Origin: Lachnospiraceae bacterium
GTDB taxonomy: Bacteria > Bacillota > Clostridia > Lachnospirales > Lachnospiraceae
Reading direction: 5' to 3'
DNA length: 44,434 nt
NCBI GenBank assembly: GCA_024681795.1
Contig: JAILAD010000031.1
Coordinates: 1-44,434, forward strand
Position 1 is the first letter of the stretch. Every line of letters begins with the position of its first letter. This document shows positions 23,637 through 32,260 of this stretch, in pieces. Below the pieces are notes generated by a model that saw nothing but the letters and a program-made list of their open reading frames with translations, did no database searches and was not told where the DNA came from. The translations under genes and the position numbers were made by a program.

Positions 23637-23650
23637 AGGAGGATATTGTT

Positions 23651-23887
23651 GTGGGAAATATACCCGAAGAAGAGCCAAAGAAGAGACAGGAACGGGAAAT
23701 TGTTCCTATTGACCGAAAACTGAATCTGACTGTGACGGAGGCGGCGGAATATTCTAACATCGGAATTAATAAACTGAATGACATGCTGCGTCATCCAAGA
23801 TGTCCGTTTGTCTTATATGTCGGAAACAAAAAACTCGTCAAAAGGAAACAGTTTGAAGAATACTTAGCAGATAAAATTGAGATTTGA
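23651..23887 (+). CDS. xis: Excisionase (Xis-like) of the Tn916-type module
   Basis: A 78-residue basic protein starting at GTG 23651, eight bases after AGGAGG. The segment LNLTVTEAAEYSNIGINKLN followed by MLRHPRCPFVLYVGNKKLVK is a winged helix-turn-helix of the Tn916 excisionase type, and the ending (RKQFEEYLADKIEI) is the family's usual close. It would bend the element ends and direct the recombinase at 24018 towards excision. It lies 130 bases before that gene, the standard order xis then int. Confidence 0.8.
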   Translation: MGNIPEEEPKKRQEREIVPIDRKLNLTVTEAAEYSNIGINKLNDMLRHPRCPFVLYVGNKKLVKRKQFEEYLADKIEI

Positions 23888-24017
23888 AAAAGGGAAATAA
23901 AGATAAGAAGCTTGCCGGAAAGTCTGTTTATTCTTGTAAAAATAGGCTTTTTATAGTACCATAATAGGAGTGAATTGGGCTCTTTTCTCGATCCCTTGAA
24001 GAAAGGAGAACCAAGTT

Positions 24018-25151
24018 ATGGGCAAGAACTTGCGAGGAAAAGAACTGGGAATGGGAATATCCCAGAGAAAGGATGGTAGATTTACAGCCAGATTCGTTAC
24101 TTTAAGAGGAAAAAGGATTACTAAGTATTTTAACCATGTTCAGGATGCCAGACAATGGCTTGCAGAGGCAAAGGAAGCTGACTCTCTTGACGGACATTCT
24201 TTCGGAACCTATACAACTGTAAATGAGTGGTATGAGTTTTGGATGGATAATATAAAGGAAAAGACTGTTCGGCCGAATACATCAAGAAATTATAAGGAAA
24301 GGTATTATTACAATATCAAGCCTCATATTGGAAAGATGTTTATCCGGGACGTAAAACCGATGCATTGCCAAAGAATCCTAAACAGCATGGAAAAGAAATA
24401 TGCCGGTTCGACGATATATCAGACAGCTATTACGATGACAAATATGTTCAATTCGGCATTGGAGAATGAAGTCATTAATAAAAGTCCTATGACAAAATCT
24501 GTCAAACTTCCTAAGCCTGTAATAAAGAAGAATAAAGTTCTCACGGTTGATGAACAGGAAAGATTCATGAAAGAGGCAAAAAACAGTCCCAATTATCGTC
24601 AATTTTTCTTTGTTTTGAATACAGGAACAAGAACAGGAGAGATGATCGGGCTTAAATGGGAAGATCTGGATTTTGAAAAAAATACAATCTCTATTCGAAG
24701 AACGATGGAATATCGATATGCGAATAAGGAATGGACGAGCGGACCTCCTAAAACGAGAACCAGTAACAGGGTTATTCCGATGACGAAGGCAAACAAGGAA
24801 ATGCTTCTTGATATGAAGAAAGCCGTAGAAAACGGGAAATATATTAAAGAAGAGTACAAAGAATTTGTTTTTATCGGAAAAGACGGTTGCCCTGTAAAAA
24901 ACTCTACATTAGATAATCAACTTGTTAAAATAACGAATAAAGCAAACATTCAAAACATTTCAATGCATGCACTCAGACATACCTTTGCCACCAGATGCGT
25001 GGAAGCCGGTATGAAACCCAAAACCCTCCAGATGCTCTTAGGACATGCAAACATCAATATAACGATGAATTTGTATGTACATCTTACAGAAGAGGAAAAA
25101 TCGAAGGAAATGGAGAAATTTGAAGTGTACGCGGAAACAATTGGTAGTTAA
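24018..25151 (+). CDS. int: Tn916-type tyrosine recombinase (integrase)
   Basis: A 377-residue recombinase with AAAGGAG upstream of the ATG. The N-terminal arm-binding domain (about 1-60; GISQRKDGRFTARFVTLRGK) resembles Tn916 Int. A core-binding domain spans about 65-160 and the catalytic domain follows: R205 in GTRTGEMIGLKW, K245 near PPKTRTSNRVIP, H317 and R320 in HALRHTF, H343 in LGHANI and Y353 as the nucleophile in NLYVH. All catalytic residues are present. It integrates and excises the element. Repeats that may be its arm sites lie just after its stop codon, and chromosomal ychF follows, so the right end is close by. Confidence 0.93.
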   Translation: MGKNLRGKELGMGISQRKDGRFTARFVTLRGKRITKYFNHVQDARQWLAEAKEADSLDGHSFGTYTTVNEWYEFWMDNIKEKTVRPNTSRNYKERYYYNIKPHIGKMFIRDVKPMHCQRILNSMEKKYAGSTIYQTAITMTNMFNSALENEVINKSPMTKSVKLPKPVIKKNKVLTVDEQERFMKEAKNSPNYRQFFFVLNTGTRTGEMIGLKWEDLDFEKNTISIRRTMEYRYANKEWTSGPPKTRTSNRVIPMTKANKEMLLDMKKAVENGKYIKEEYKEFVFIGKDGCPVKNSTLDNQLVKITNKANIQNISMHALRHTFATRCVEAGMKPKTLQMLLGHANINITMNLYVHLTEEEKSKEMEKFEVYAETIGS

Positions 25152-25230
25152 CTGTCCATACACAACTGAATAATGAAACACAAAAAGTAACGGGCTCGGA
25201 TAACAAAAAATGAAAAATTACGTGAAAATG

Positions 25231-25307
25231 AAATGGCGTAAAAATGGCGTAAAATAGCATAAAAATCGTTAAAAATCGATGCTAAATGGCGTCAAATTTG
25301 GTGTCAA
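25231..25307 (+). repeat. Probable Int arm-type repeats near the right end of the element
   Basis: AAATGGCGTAAA occurs at 25231-25242 and 25242-25253, a degenerate AATAGCATAAA at 25253-25263, AAATGGCGTCAAA at 25284-25296 and TTTGGTGTCAA at 25297-25307. Short directly repeated sites next to a Tn916-type int gene and the element end are the usual arm-type sites. The core att site cannot be fixed without the left end, but it should lie between about 25.3 and 25.36 kb. Confidence 0.55.
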
Positions 25308-25358
25308 TTCAAAGGTGCCGTGTCCGATATGCTTGAAAATAAAGGAGATTTTAAAGAA

Positions 25359-26459
25359 ATGAAACTAGGAATCGTAGGTTTGCCGAATGTAGGCAAGAGC
25401 ACTCTTTTTAATTCACTTACCAAGGCAGGTGCGGAATCTGCAAATTATCCGTTCTGCACAATTGATCCGAATGTCGGAATCGTTGCCGTACCGGATGAGA
25501 GAATTGAAAAGCTGGGAGAATTATACAATACAAAAAAAGTAACACCGGCAGTTATTGAATTCGTGGATATTGCCGGCCTTGTTAAAGGAGCTTCCAAAGG
25601 TGAAGGACTCGGAAATCAGTTCCTTGCAAACATTCGTGAAGTGGATGCAATCGTACATGTGGTACGTTGTTTTGAAGATGAAAATATCATCCATGTGGAA
25701 GGTTCGGTGGATCCTGCAAGGGATATTGAGACAATTAATCTGGAGTTAATTTTCTCAGATCTTGAGATTCTTGAAAGAAGGAATGCCAAGGTTGCAAAGG
25801 CCGCAAGAATGGACAAGGCAGCAGCCAAGGAAGAGGAGATGTTAAAGGCAATCAGGGAACATCTTGAAGAAGGAAAAATGGCACGTTCCTTTGAAGTACC
25901 GGAGGATGAAGATTTAGCTGCTGCATTTAAGGGATACAATCTCTTAACCGCAAAACCCACTATTTATGCGGCAAACGTTGCTGAGGATGATCTTGCGGAT
26001 GACGGAGCATCCAACCCGTACGTGCAGAAGGTTCGCGAAATTGCAAAGGAAGAGGGATCCGGTGCACTTGTTATCTGTGCGCAGATTGAACAGGACCTGG
26101 CGGAACTTTCCGAGGAAGAGAAGAAAGAATATTTAGAAGATCTGGGAGTAAAATCTTCCGGTCTCGATAAACTTGTTACGGAAAGCTATAATCTGCTCGG
26201 TTTAATCAGTTTCTTAACCGCCGGAGAGGACGAATGCCGTGCATGGACCATTAAGAAGGGAACCAAGGCACCTCAGGCAGCAGGAAAAATCCATACGGAT
26301 TTTGAACGCGGTTTCATCAAGGCGGAAGTGGTACCGTATGAAGTACTGATTGCGGAAGGTTCACTGAATGCCGCAAAAGAAAAAGGTCTTGTGGGTCTGG
26401 AAGGAAAGGAATATGTCGTTAAAGACGGGGATGTGATTTTATTCAGATTTAACGTATAA
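25359..26459 (+). CDS. ychF: Redox-regulated ATPase YchF (OLA1 family)
   Basis: A 366-residue Obg-like P-loop protein that hydrolyses ATP rather than GTP and binds ribosomes. The start [17 protein letters not shown] at 25359 gives the standard N-terminus, with AAAGGAG about ten bases upstream; a frame from 25320 adds 13 residues before it and is unlikely. G1 is GLPNVGKS, G3 is in [18 protein letters not shown], and the C-terminal TGS domain includes [19 protein letters not shown] and the final FRFNV. Length is normal. It is the first chromosomal gene after the mobile element, so the element is inserted just upstream and may affect its promoter. Confidence 0.96.
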   Translation: MKLGIVGLPNVGKSTLFNSLTKAGAESANYPFCTIDPNVGIVAVPDERIEKLGELYNTKKVTPAVIEFVDIAGLVKGASKGEGLGNQFLANIREVDAIVHVVRCFEDENIIHVEGSVDPARDIETINLELIFSDLEILERRNAKVAKAARMDKAAAKEEEMLKAIREHLEEGKMARSFEVPEDEDLAAAFKGYNLLTAKPTIYAANVAEDDLADDGASNPYVQKVREIAKEEGSGALVICAQIEQDLAELSEEEKKEYLEDLGVKSSGLDKLVTESYNLLGLISFLTAGEDECRAWTIKKGTKAPQAAGKIHTDFERGFIKAEVVPYEVLIAEGSLNAAKEKGLVGLEGKEYVVKDGDVILFRFNV

Positions 26460-26543
26460 GATATTAATGCAAGGACAATAACGCATAAGACATTAAAGCA
26501 TAAAAGTTAACGAATATAACATCGGTGCAAGGGGGGGAGCGCT

Positions 26544-28379
26544 GTGTCACATATTATCGGAATTGATCTTGGTACCACCAATTCTTTAGTCTGTTTCTGG
26601 GATCAGGGGAAAGTAACCATGATCCCGAATTCTTTAGATGAGTATTTAACGCCGAGCGTCGTAAGCTTTCTCGAAGACAAAACAATTCTTGTCGGAAAGG
26701 CGGCGAAGGAACGCCTGGCGACTCATCCGGAATCCACGTTCTGTAATTTCAAACGTTATATGGGAAGAACGCATACTTTCAAGTGGGAGAATGCGAAATT
26801 TTCGGCGGAAGAACTTTCTTCCTTTGTTCTTGCCTCCCTCAAAGAAGATGCGGAAAGATTTCTCGGAGAACCGGTGGAAGAAGCGGTAATCAGCGTTCCG
26901 GCTTATTTTGACAACAAAGCAAGGACAGCGACCAAGAATGCGGGTGCACTGGCAGGTCTTAAGGTGGAGAGAATCATCAACGAGCCTTCTGCTGCGGCAC
27001 TCAGCTATATGATGCAGCTGAAGTCGTCTCCCGATTCGAAAGCTTCGGAAGAAGCAGAACTTGATGACCGCACTTTTCTCGTATTTGATTTCGGCGGCGG
27101 AACACTGGATGTATCGTTGGTCGATACCTTTGATAAAATCGTTGAAATTATTACCGTATCGGGCGACAACCAGCTCGGCGGCATTGATTTTGACAAATGC
27201 ATTGCAGAGCATTTTATGAAAGTAAATTCCATAAAACGCGAAGACGTAAACGGTGAATGCTATCAGGAAATTCTGAATTCGGCGGAGTACGTAAAGCGGG
27301 AACTGAGTAAAAAGACCGTTGCAAAAATGGTTTTAAATCATGGAAGTATCAGTGCGGAAACGGAGATTAAGGATATCGAACTGGCAAAAATCTGTGCGCC
27401 GGTTCTGCAGCGTATCTATGCACCGGTAAACAATGTTCTCAGGGATTCCGGAAGAGAAATCGGTGAAGTGAATGAAATCGTTATGGTGGGAGGATCCTCC
27501 AAAATGCCCATCGTTCAGCAGTATTTAAAGCATCTTCTTCATCGCAGGGATATCGTTGTAAGCAACCCTGACAGAATCGTAGCAGAAGGAATGGGTGTTT
27601 ATGCGGGAATCAAGGAACGAAACGTTGAAATCAAGGATCTTGTTTTAACGGATGTATGTCCGTTTTCGCTCGGAACCAATATCATTAACAAATCCAATCC
27701 CGGAAAGGACCTTTCCTCATTTATCATTGAGAGGAATTCACCGCTTCCGATCAGCAAAACGAAAATCTATTATCCGTCCAATGATAACCAGACACACTGT
27801 GATTTTCATATTTTCCAGGGTGAGGAGATGTATGCCGAAGAAAATAAAAATCTCGGCATGATTCAGGTGAATTTCCCGAAGCCGGCTATGAAAACCACCA
27901 AAATCAATCTGACTTTTACTTATGACATTAACGGTATTCTTTTGGTCAATGCGGAAGTGCCGGAGTTTATGATTAAAGAAGAAAAGGTCTTTGTCAGTGA
28001 CGGCAGCGAAATTTCCGAACTTCAGAAAACGGAAGCCGTAAAGAAACTTCGTGAGTTCAAATCCGTTTCCTCGGAAGACGAGGATAATATCATGGTTCGT
28101 GAGTGGGGCGGAAGGCTTTACGCCATGCTGCCGATGCGGATGAAGGAAGAACTTCTTTCGAGAATGCAGTATTTTGAGTATCTTCTTGAAAACGATCCGT
28201 ACCAGGCACTTCGTATGAAAAAGCATTTGAAATTATATCTTGTGGCACTCGAGGTATCTTTAAACAGTTATACCATGGCTTCCTGGCAGTTCAACGATGA
28301 CTGGGAAGACGAGGAAGACGACGAGATGGAGAAACTCTTTAAAGAGTGGGAGAATAAAGGACCGGACGATGAATCGTAA
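26544..28379 (+). CDS. hscC: Hsp70-family chaperone, HscC/DnaK-like
   Basis: A 611-residue Hsp70. The N-terminal ATPase shows all signatures: GIDLGTTNSLVCFW, VPAYFDNKARTATKNAG, FDFGGGTLDVSLVD and MVGGSSKMPIVQQYL. The substrate-binding part follows (TDVCPFSLGTNIINKSNPGK to about 520) and the end is acidic (WEDEEDDEMEKLFKEWENK). The tail is not the EEVD-like or EDVK-type end of DnaK, and the gene is paired with a J-domain protein instead of grpE/dnaJ, so HscC-like is the better name. It starts at GTG 26544 after a GGGGGGAG site and overlaps the next gene by 11 bases, implying translational coupling. Confidence 0.85.
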   Translation: MSHIIGIDLGTTNSLVCFWDQGKVTMIPNSLDEYLTPSVVSFLEDKTILVGKAAKERLATHPESTFCNFKRYMGRTHTFKWENAKFSAEELSSFVLASLKEDAERFLGEPVEEAVISVPAYFDNKARTATKNAGALAGLKVERIINEPSAAALSYMMQLKSSPDSKASEEAELDDRTFLVFDFGGGTLDVSLVDTFDKIVEIITVSGDNQLGGIDFDKCIAEHFMKVNSIKREDVNGECYQEILNSAEYVKRELSKKTVAKMVLNHGSISAETEIKDIELAKICAPVLQRIYAPVNNVLRDSGREIGEVNEIVMVGGSSKMPIVQQYLKHLLHRRDIVVSNPDRIVAEGMGVYAGIKERNVEIKDLVLTDVCPFSLGTNIINKSNPGKDLSSFIIERNSPLPISKTKIYYPSNDNQTHCDFHIFQGEEMYAEENKNLGMIQVNFPKPAMKTTKINLTFTYDINGILLVNAEVPEFMIKEEKVFVSDGSEISELQKTEAVKKLREFKSVSSEDEDNIMVREWGGRLYAMLPMRMKEELLSRMQYFEYLLENDPYQALRMKKHLKLYLVALEVSLNSYTMASWQFNDDWEDEEDDEMEKLFKEWENKGPDDES

Positions 28380-29532
28380 TGAATTGTTTGCCATTCTGGA
28401 AACGGAACCTACGGATGATGCCGGACAGATTAAGCGTGCCTATGCGAAAATGACGTCAAAGGTGCATCCGGAAGAGAATCCGAAGGAATGGGAAAAAATC
28501 CATAATGCATACGAGGAACTGATGAAGGATGCCCGCGGGAAGCAGAACCGTGGCAGAAAAACCGCCGGCCTTGCAAATCCGGTAAAAACAACTGCAGTGA
28601 ACGGTGCGGAAGGCAAAGGCAGCAGTGCGGGCCGTGAAAAGAATGCAGAAAATCTCGACCGCGAAATCGACCGCCTGGTAAAAGATTCATTTGAATATGA
28701 ATCCAGGAAGGAACAACTGAAACAGGTCAGTAAGATTTTAAAAAACGTGCCGTCCGTAAAGGCGTCTTTTTACGGATATCTCGGAGTGAATGAAAGTGAA
28801 GTAAAGGAACTGATCTCCCGGGAGGATTTTACAAATGCATTGTCTTATCCGGAATTCAGAACCCAGTTGGAGCTTGTGCTTGAGGAATGCTTTTATCCCG
28901 GACGGATTGCAGACGAAATACTTGAAAAAATACCGGAGGGCAGCGCAGAGTACGATGCCCTGAAAGAAATCCTTCTGAAGAAGAAGGAAAGGGCAAAGGA
29001 ACTGTCGAAGAGTCATTTTAAAAAGAAATTGTACGGAGACGGGTTTATTAACTGGATTTGCAGGGACCATTATAATCTTCGTGATTATGTCGGAAAGAGG
29101 GATTTGTGCCGGATTAACCAGTCTACGAAAACCTTTGCAAAGAAGGGCTTCAACCGGTGCAGGTGTGAACTTACGCTCGACGGCGTAAATTATCCGGTTT
29201 TTATTCTTCATAACATCAACAACACAACAAATCATATGGAAAGACTCTGTTCGTCCGCATACGAGACCCCGGAGGATGCTTTAAGGGCATGTATGGAAAT
29301 CAGCGAGCATTATGAAAAACGGTGGGAAAAACATAAATTCCTGCGTTTTTTAAGGCAGTTCATGATTGTTCTGCTGGATTTGTCAATCGCGGTAAGCGGG
29401 GTTTTCGCACTCATACTTATGGGATTTGACGTGCTTCATCTGGGAGTTATTATAGTCATCTTTTCCGTCGTTGCGGATACGGTTTATAAAATCGCAACCG
29501 TGATGGCACTTGAAACCAATAATTTACGGTAA
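28369..29532 (+). CDS. J-domain membrane protein, partner of the Hsp70
   Basis: A 387-residue protein from the ATG at 28369, which lies inside the end of the Hsp70 gene; AAAGGA precedes it. The first 60 residues are a J-domain (MNRNELFAILETEPTDDAGQ, RAYAKMTSKVHPEENPKEWE), but the HPD motif needed to stimulate Hsp70 ATPase reads HPE. A charged linker follows, then a helical region and two C-terminal membrane helices (about 320-380; FLRQFMIVLLDLSIAVSGVF and VIIVIFSVVADTVYKIA). The J-domain would face the cytoplasm and recruit the Hsp70 to the membrane. HPE occurs in some divergent J proteins, so it may still function. Confidence 0.8.
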   Translation: MNRNELFAILETEPTDDAGQIKRAYAKMTSKVHPEENPKEWEKIHNAYEELMKDARGKQNRGRKTAGLANPVKTTAVNGAEGKGSSAGREKNAENLDREIDRLVKDSFEYESRKEQLKQVSKILKNVPSVKASFYGYLGVNESEVKELISREDFTNALSYPEFRTQLELVLEECFYPGRIADEILEKIPEGSAEYDALKEILLKKKERAKELSKSHFKKKLYGDGFINWICRDHYNLRDYVGKRDLCRINQSTKTFAKKGFNRCRCELTLDGVNYPVFILHNINNTTNHMERLCSSAYETPEDALRACMEISEHYEKRWEKHKFLRFLRQFMIVLLDLSIAVSGVFALILMGFDVLHLGVIIVIFSVVADTVYKIATVMALETNNLR

Positions 29533-29591
29533 AAATTCCGGTCATTCCGGCAAATTTTGTTGGATATTTGATGGACAAGCCTTTATATAAT

Positions 29592-29620
29592 AAAGCCGAT
29601 TCTTAACGGAATCGGCTTTT
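29592..29620 (+). terminator. Intrinsic terminator after the Hsp70/J operon
   Basis: AAAGCCGATTC (29592-29602) and GAATCGGCTTT (29609-29619) form an 11-bp perfect stem; the T-run is four T at 29617-29620. It ends the two-gene operon 60 bases after the stop codon. Confidence 0.85.
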
Positions 29621-29639
29621 CTTATGCTCTTGTTTTGGC

Positions 29640-29872
29640 AGAGAGCAAGACAATACATTCCTGACAGAGTACGGAATTGCGGACTATATGGATGACAGGA
29701 TACTGCTCATGGGCCCAGTAAAACTCGGGAAACAGCTTCCCTGGCTTGCGGACGCGGGAACGGTGAAGTAAAAACGGGCGGTGAAAAGAACGGTGAAGGA
29801 AAAAAGAACGGTGAAGGAAAAAAGAACGATGAAGTAAAACAGGGCGGTACGGGATTCGGCCCCGGAAAATAA
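29640..29872 (+). pseudogene. Degenerate coding remnant with an 18-bp tandem repeat
   Basis: Two frames without start codons overlap here. One encodes NTFLTEYGIADYMDDRILLM and continues to a TAA near 29771. The other encodes GGEKNGEGKKNGEGKKNDEV and ends at TAA 29870-29872. The 18-bp unit AAGAACGGTGAAGGAAAA occurs at 29786-29803 and 29804-29821 with a variant at 29822-29839. It looks like the frameshifted tail of a gene with a lysine/glycine-rich end, or simply a low-complexity spacer. No ribosome binding site is present. Confidence 0.3.
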
Positions 29873-29995
29873 GTGTAGCTTATGTGAAAGAAAACAGCCA
29901 TGCATGGTTGTTTTTTTGTGGAATTTTAGCGGAATAAGAAGGCGACGGAGGGATAATTTTTTGCTCAAAAAAATAAAAGAAAATGCGTAAAGTAC

Positions 29996-30024
29996 TTGAA
30001 TTAATACGGGTTTTCTATTAAAAT
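29996..30024 (+). promoter_or_regulatory. Promoter of the division and cell-wall cluster
   Basis: TTGAAT (29996-30001), a 17-base spacer and TAAAAT (30019-30024). It directly precedes the MraZ boxes and the mraZ gene, so it is the probable main promoter of the operon. Confidence 0.7.
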
Positions 30025-30034
30025 GGAGTACAGA

Positions 30035-30068
30035 TGGCGAAAAGTGGATGAACTATGGCGAAATGTGG
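30035..30068 (+). promoter_or_regulatory. Four MraZ boxes
   Basis: TGG triplets occur at 30035, 30045, 30056 and 30066, in repeats of the form TGGcgaaaag/TGGatgaacta, with spacing 10, 11 and 10. MraZ is known to bind directly repeated TGG-containing boxes about 10 bases apart ahead of its own gene. The boxes lie between the promoter and the start codon, so MraZ would block transcription of its own operon. Confidence 0.7.
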
Positions 30069-30086
30069 AGGAATTGACAGACTGAA

Positions 30087-30515
30087 ATGAAGTTCATGTC
30101 CGAATACAACCACACAATCGATCCGAAAGGGAGACTTATTATTCCTACCAAATTCAGATGCGGACTTGGTACTTCATTTGTAATTACGAAGGGAATTGAT
30201 AAGTGTCTTTATTTCTACCCGTCTGAAGAATGGGACAAGATTGAAGAGAAATTAAGCGCCATTCCTTTAACCAATCGTGACGGCCGCAAATTTGCGAGAT
30301 TTATGCTCGGCGGTGCTGCGGAGGTGGATATGGATTCCCAGGGAAGAATCCTGCTTCCGGGGTATTTGAGAGAGTATGCGGATGTTTTGAAAGATACCGT
30401 TTTGGTAGGTATGGGAAACCATGTGGAGCTCTGGGCGAAAGAAAGATATGATGCGGCATCCGAGGATGTTGACATCGATGCTCTTGCCGAGAGTCTGGAT
30501 GGAATCGGAATTTAG
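30087..30515 (+). CDS. mraZ: Transcriptional regulator MraZ
   Basis: A 142-residue protein that forms a ring and represses its own operon. It has two SpoVT-AbrB-like halves, each with the D-x-x-G-R signature: DPKGRLIIP (residues 12-20) and DSQGRILLP (83-91). The start at 30087 gives MKFMSEYNHTIDPKGR, close to the usual MFMGEYNHT; GGAGG is 15 bases upstream, longer than ideal, so an unusually weak site. Length is standard. It is the first gene of the dcw operon, and the next gene follows after a repeat-filled gap of about 60 bases. Confidence 0.95.
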   Translation: MKFMSEYNHTIDPKGRLIIPTKFRCGLGTSFVITKGIDKCLYFYPSEEWDKIEEKLSAIPLTNRDGRKFARFMLGGAAEVDMDSQGRILLPGYLREYADVLKDTVLVGMGNHVELWAKERYDAASEDVDIDALAESLDGIGI

Positions 30516-30518
30516 TCT

Positions 30519-30568
30519 GTAATGGGGTCAGACACCGTTACGTGTAATGGGGTCAGGCACCATGACGG
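30519..30568 (+). repeat. Two dcw hairpin-repeat units between mraZ and rsmH
   Basis: Two head-to-tail units: GTAATGGGGTCAGACACC then GTTACG (30519-30542), and GTAATGGGGTCAGGCACC then ATGACGG (30544-30568). Each can fold as a hairpin with GTAATGG-type arms. The second unit ends inside the ribosome binding site of rsmH. Related units lie at 34952-35042 and 36022-36098. Confidence 0.75.
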
Positions 30569-30576
30569 GAGGTATC

Positions 30577-31536
30577 GTGGAATTTGCACATAAATCCATC
30601 CTTTTAAATGAGGTAATAGAGGGTCTCAACGTCAAACCGGACGGGATTTATGCAGACGGAACGCTGGGAGGCGCCGGACATTCCGAACAAATCGCAAAAC
30701 GACTGACAAAAGGCGGAAAATTAATCGGAATTGACCAGGACGGAGACGCCATAAAGGCGTCCTCGGAGAGGCTTAAGGAATACATTGAAGACGGCAGAGC
30801 GGTTCTGGTAAGGGATAATTACAGAAATATCAAAAAAATCCTTTCGGAACTCGGAATAGAAAAGGTGGACGGAATTCTTCTGGATCTCGGGGTTTCAAGT
30901 TACCAGTTCGACAGTGCGGAAAGGGGTTTCTCCTACAGGTTTGACGCACCGCTTGATATGAGAATGGATGACCGCCAGAGCCTCAGCGCATACACGATTG
31001 TAAATGAGTATTCCGAAAGTGAACTTTACAGAATCCTCCGGGACTACGGTGAAGAAAAATTCGCAAAGAACATTGCAAAGCACATTGTGGAGGAACGAAG
31101 CAAAAAACCGGTTGAAACCACATTTGAGCTGAACGAAATCATAAAAATGAGTATTCCGGCAAAAATGAGAGCCGGCAAGGGGCACCCGTCCAAGCAAAGT
31201 TTCCAGGCAATCCGGATTGAGTGCAACAAGGAACTGGAGGTTCTGAAAGAAGCACTGGATGACATGATTTCTCTTTTGAAACCGGACGGAAGACTGGCAA
31301 TCATCACCTTCCATTCACTCGAAGACAGGATGGTTAAAAATGTCTTCAAAGAGGCAACAAACCCGTGTATCTGCCCTCCGAACTTTCCTGTATGTACATG
31401 CGGCAGAAAATCAATCGGAGAAACGCTTACAAGAAAGCCAATCCTTCCGGGGGAGGAGGAAACGGAAGCCAATCCCAGAGCAAAATCGGCAAAGCTAAGG
31501 ATTTTTGTAAGAAACGCGGAAGAAAAGAACTGGTAA
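30577..31536 (+). CDS. rsmH: 16S rRNA (cytosine-1402-N4)-methyltransferase RsmH (MraW)
   Basis: A 319-residue SAM-dependent enzyme that methylates C1402 of 16S rRNA. Starting at GTG 30577 gives [20 protein letters not shown], the normal family N-terminus, with GGGAGGT just four bases upstream; a longer frame from 30547 would translate the repeat and is unlikely. The SAM site is [15 protein letters not shown]; other conserved parts are [34 protein letters not shown] and [13 protein letters not shown]. Cysteines in [14 protein letters not shown] are usual in the family. Length is normal. Confidence 0.95.
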   Translation: MEFAHKSILLNEVIEGLNVKPDGIYADGTLGGAGHSEQIAKRLTKGGKLIGIDQDGDAIKASSERLKEYIEDGRAVLVRDNYRNIKKILSELGIEKVDGILLDLGVSSYQFDSAERGFSYRFDAPLDMRMDDRQSLSAYTIVNEYSESELYRILRDYGEEKFAKNIAKHIVEERSKKPVETTFELNEIIKMSIPAKMRAGKGHPSKQSFQAIRIECNKELEVLKEALDDMISLLKPDGRLAIITFHSLEDRMVKNVFKEATNPCICPPNFPVCTCGRKSIGETLTRKPILPGEEETEANPRAKSAKLRIFVRNAEEKNW

Positions 31537-31659
31537 TTCAAGAACAAAGGAATCGCCGGTTTGAAAACAAAAGAATTATTAATTTGAAAACAAAAGGTAT
31601 TCATAAAACACTTTCAGGGGAACTTAATTGAGGGGAACAGAAAGCAAGAGGTAGGAAAT

Positions 31660-32106
31660 ATGGCACAGACAGCAAGAAATCAGTATAATTACGGAAATAC
31701 CGCAGAAAAATATCATGAATACAGAGTGCGCATGGAACAGCCGCTTGAGAGAGTTGATCCGGTTGTTCACAAAAATCAGCAGAGGGCAAAATTCATGGAC
31801 CTGCCCTATGTGTTATTCTTATGTGTTGCATTTATAGCAGTTGCTTTTTCGGCAATCATGATGATTCGTGCACAGGAGAATTTAAAGGAAAGCGTACATA
31901 ATGCTTCCAAACTGGAGAACCAGTACGTTACCCTCAAGGCGGACAATGATGCAACTTACGACCGGATTGTGAATTCCGTGGATCCGGTGGAAGTAAAAAG
32001 AATTGCAACCGAGGAACTCGGAATGCATTATGCGGCGGAAGGACAGATTATCACTTACGCCGGAGAACTCGATGACTATGTCAGACAATATCAGGACATC
32101 CGATAA
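31660..32106 (+). CDS. ftsL: Cell division protein FtsL-like
   Basis: A 148-residue bitopic membrane protein: a 45-residue polar, cytoplasmic N-terminus, one membrane helix (about 47-68; DLPYVLFLCVAFIAVAFSAI), and a short extracellular coiled coil (LKESVHNASKLENQYVTLKA) ending with the EELGMHYAAEGQII segment usual in FtsL. GAGGTAGGAA precedes the ATG. Its place between rsmH and the class B penicillin-binding protein is standard for FtsL, which recruits FtsW/FtsI to the septum together with FtsQ (DivIB). Confidence 0.85.
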   Translation: MAQTARNQYNYGNTAEKYHEYRVRMEQPLERVDPVVHKNQQRAKFMDLPYVLFLCVAFIAVAFSAIMMIRAQENLKESVHNASKLENQYVTLKADNDATYDRIVNSVDPVEVKRIATEELGMHYAAEGQIITYAGELDDYVRQYQDIR

Positions 32107-32260
32107 AAAACAGGGCAAAGCCGGGTGATTCGGAACAAAAAAATCGGAATTGTAAAAGAGTCTTGATAATCCTGTTTTAATATGTGCAAAAAAATATTAT
32201 AATAATAAAGTATGTTATTTCAGACAGGGGAAAAGAAAAGCAGTTAATTAAGGAACGGAT
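32107..32260 (+). promoter_or_regulatory. Intergenic region with a possible internal promoter
   Basis: About 150 bases holding TATAAT near 32200 in an AT-rich tract, with a weak TTAATA about 15 bases upstream, before the class B penicillin-binding protein gene. A TTGATA at about 32164 is too far for that -10. An internal promoter is plausible, but not certain. Confidence 0.35.

Noticed and set aside
23420-23640. Group II intron domain I-like look of the same leader (GNRA loops, GTGCAAG)
   Set aside because: No 5' GTGYG start, no domain V hairpin and no reverse transcriptase gene nearby.
23364-23794. Minus-strand frames of about 104 and 129 residues over the xis leader
   Set aside because: Composition looks random, they are opposite to the strongly folded leader and xis, and have no convincing start sites.
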